DNA from: Lysobacteraceae bacterium CU05-9
GTDB lineage: Bacteria > Pseudomonadota > Gammaproteobacteria > Xanthomonadales > Xanthomonadaceae
Reading direction: 5' to 3'
Length of the DNA stretch: 64,000 nucleotides
NCBI GenBank assembly: GCA_007556525.1
Contig: SWJS01000003.1
Coordinates: 125,595 to 189,594 of the forward strand
A program made the translations under genes and the position numbers. The notes beneath the pieces were generated by a model. It made no database searches and was not told the DNA's origin. It saw nothing but the letters and a program-made list of their open reading frames with translations. Position 1 is the first letter of the stretch; each line of letters opens with the position of its first letter. This document shows positions 63,692-64,000 of the stretch, in pieces.

Positions 63692-64000
63692 ATGAAAACT
63701 GTGAAGGCATTAATTGGTGGTACGGTCCTTGCGATGGGCTTAGGTTTTGCATCGTTGGCACCGGTACCGGCACAAGCTCAGAACTCGATCGTGGATCTGG
63801 CACGTGTCATCGTGAACGTCAATGACATCGTGTATCGCGGTGGCCAGCCGTACTATCGTTATGGTTCGTACGGCCCGCAAGACCGCATCATCGTGGTCCG
63901 CGAGAACAACCGCAACGTTTACTACCGTAATGTCCCACGTGGCAACGCTTACGGTTACTACGGTCATCCTTCGCAAACGAAGGCATACAGCAAGCAAATG
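63692..64000 (+). CDS. Tyr/Gly-rich exported protein, 5' part (partial)
   Basis: The first 103 codons, open at the right edge. GGAGAG lies seven bases ahead of the ATG. A signal peptide (to about PAQAQ, residue 29) is followed by a Tyr/Arg/Gly-rich region (YRYGSYGPQD, VYYRNVPRGN, YGYYGHPS). I do not recognise a family. It may be a small structural or envelope protein. The rest lies outside the window. Confidence 0.7.
   Translation, partial: MKTVKALIGGTVLAMGLGFASLAPVPAQAQNSIVDLARVIVNVNDIVYRGGQPYYRYGSYGPQDRIIVVRENNRNVYYRNVPRGNAYGYYGHPSQTKAYSKQM

Overview
The window looks like a chromosomal segment of a gammaproteobacterium of the Xanthomonadales (Lysobacterales). The evidence is gene content and order: an aa3-type oxidase cluster with a DUF2909 gene between subunit III and SURF1, a Xanthomonas/Caulobacter-type TonB receptor in an alpha-glucan locus, a plant-type GshA, a glutaredoxin-rhodanese fusion, tandem DsbA genes and a DUF3297 gene. 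By eye the base composition is only moderately GC-rich, low for that order, so I do not name a genus. I saw no rRNA, tRNA, CRISPR array, transposase or phage gene.

Layout. 1-5.9 kb: 3' part of a cytochrome c oxidase operon (ctaD end, small membrane protein, ctaG, coxC, DUF2909 on the other strand, surf1, a Sco-like CxxxC protein, ctaA, ctaB). 5.9-10.8 kb: accessory genes: a DUF1275 gene with an internal deletion, a small secreted protein, a GST, an OmpA-like lipoprotein between two palindromic repeats, a GNAT and an S9 peptidase. 10.9-19.7 kb: housekeeping (dnaG, yqeY, rpsU, tsaD, folB, a MidA-type methyltransferase, cca), with two compositionally different genes inserted between tsaD and folB. 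19.8-27.5 kb: two orphan proteins, slt, a 200-bp element with terminal inverted repeats, an EEP hydrolase, two DsbA, a diheme cytochrome c and engB.

27.5-41 kb holds an alpha-glucan utilisation locus: TonB receptor, periplasmic GH13 amylase with a glucodextranase-type C-terminal domain, pullulanase, a six-hairpin hydrolase with a carbohydrate-binding tail, an MFS/GPH sugar transporter and a second GH13 amylase. The receptor would import oligosaccharides across the outer membrane, the exported enzymes would trim and debranch them, and the MFS protein would carry the products inward. LacI-type operator-like palindromes lie in both divergent promoter regions, but no LacI-family regulator gene is in the window.

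41-64 kb: an incomplete peptide ABC transporter (binding protein plus one permease), gshA, a pair of amidohydrolases of which one lacks its metal ligands, a three-domain glutaredoxin, an SGNH hydrolase, alaA, rsgA, a DUF1704 metallopeptidase, maeB, a lone aceE, a hotdog-fold protein, DUF3297, an L,D-transpeptidase with an M23 peptidase, a GNAT, a HAD hydrolase and the start of a Tyr-rich secreted protein. The more unusual items are the 200-bp element, the dispersed palindrome family, the operator trio, the degenerate amidohydrolase partner and the glutaredoxin fusion. No stretch longer than 300 bases is without a gene.
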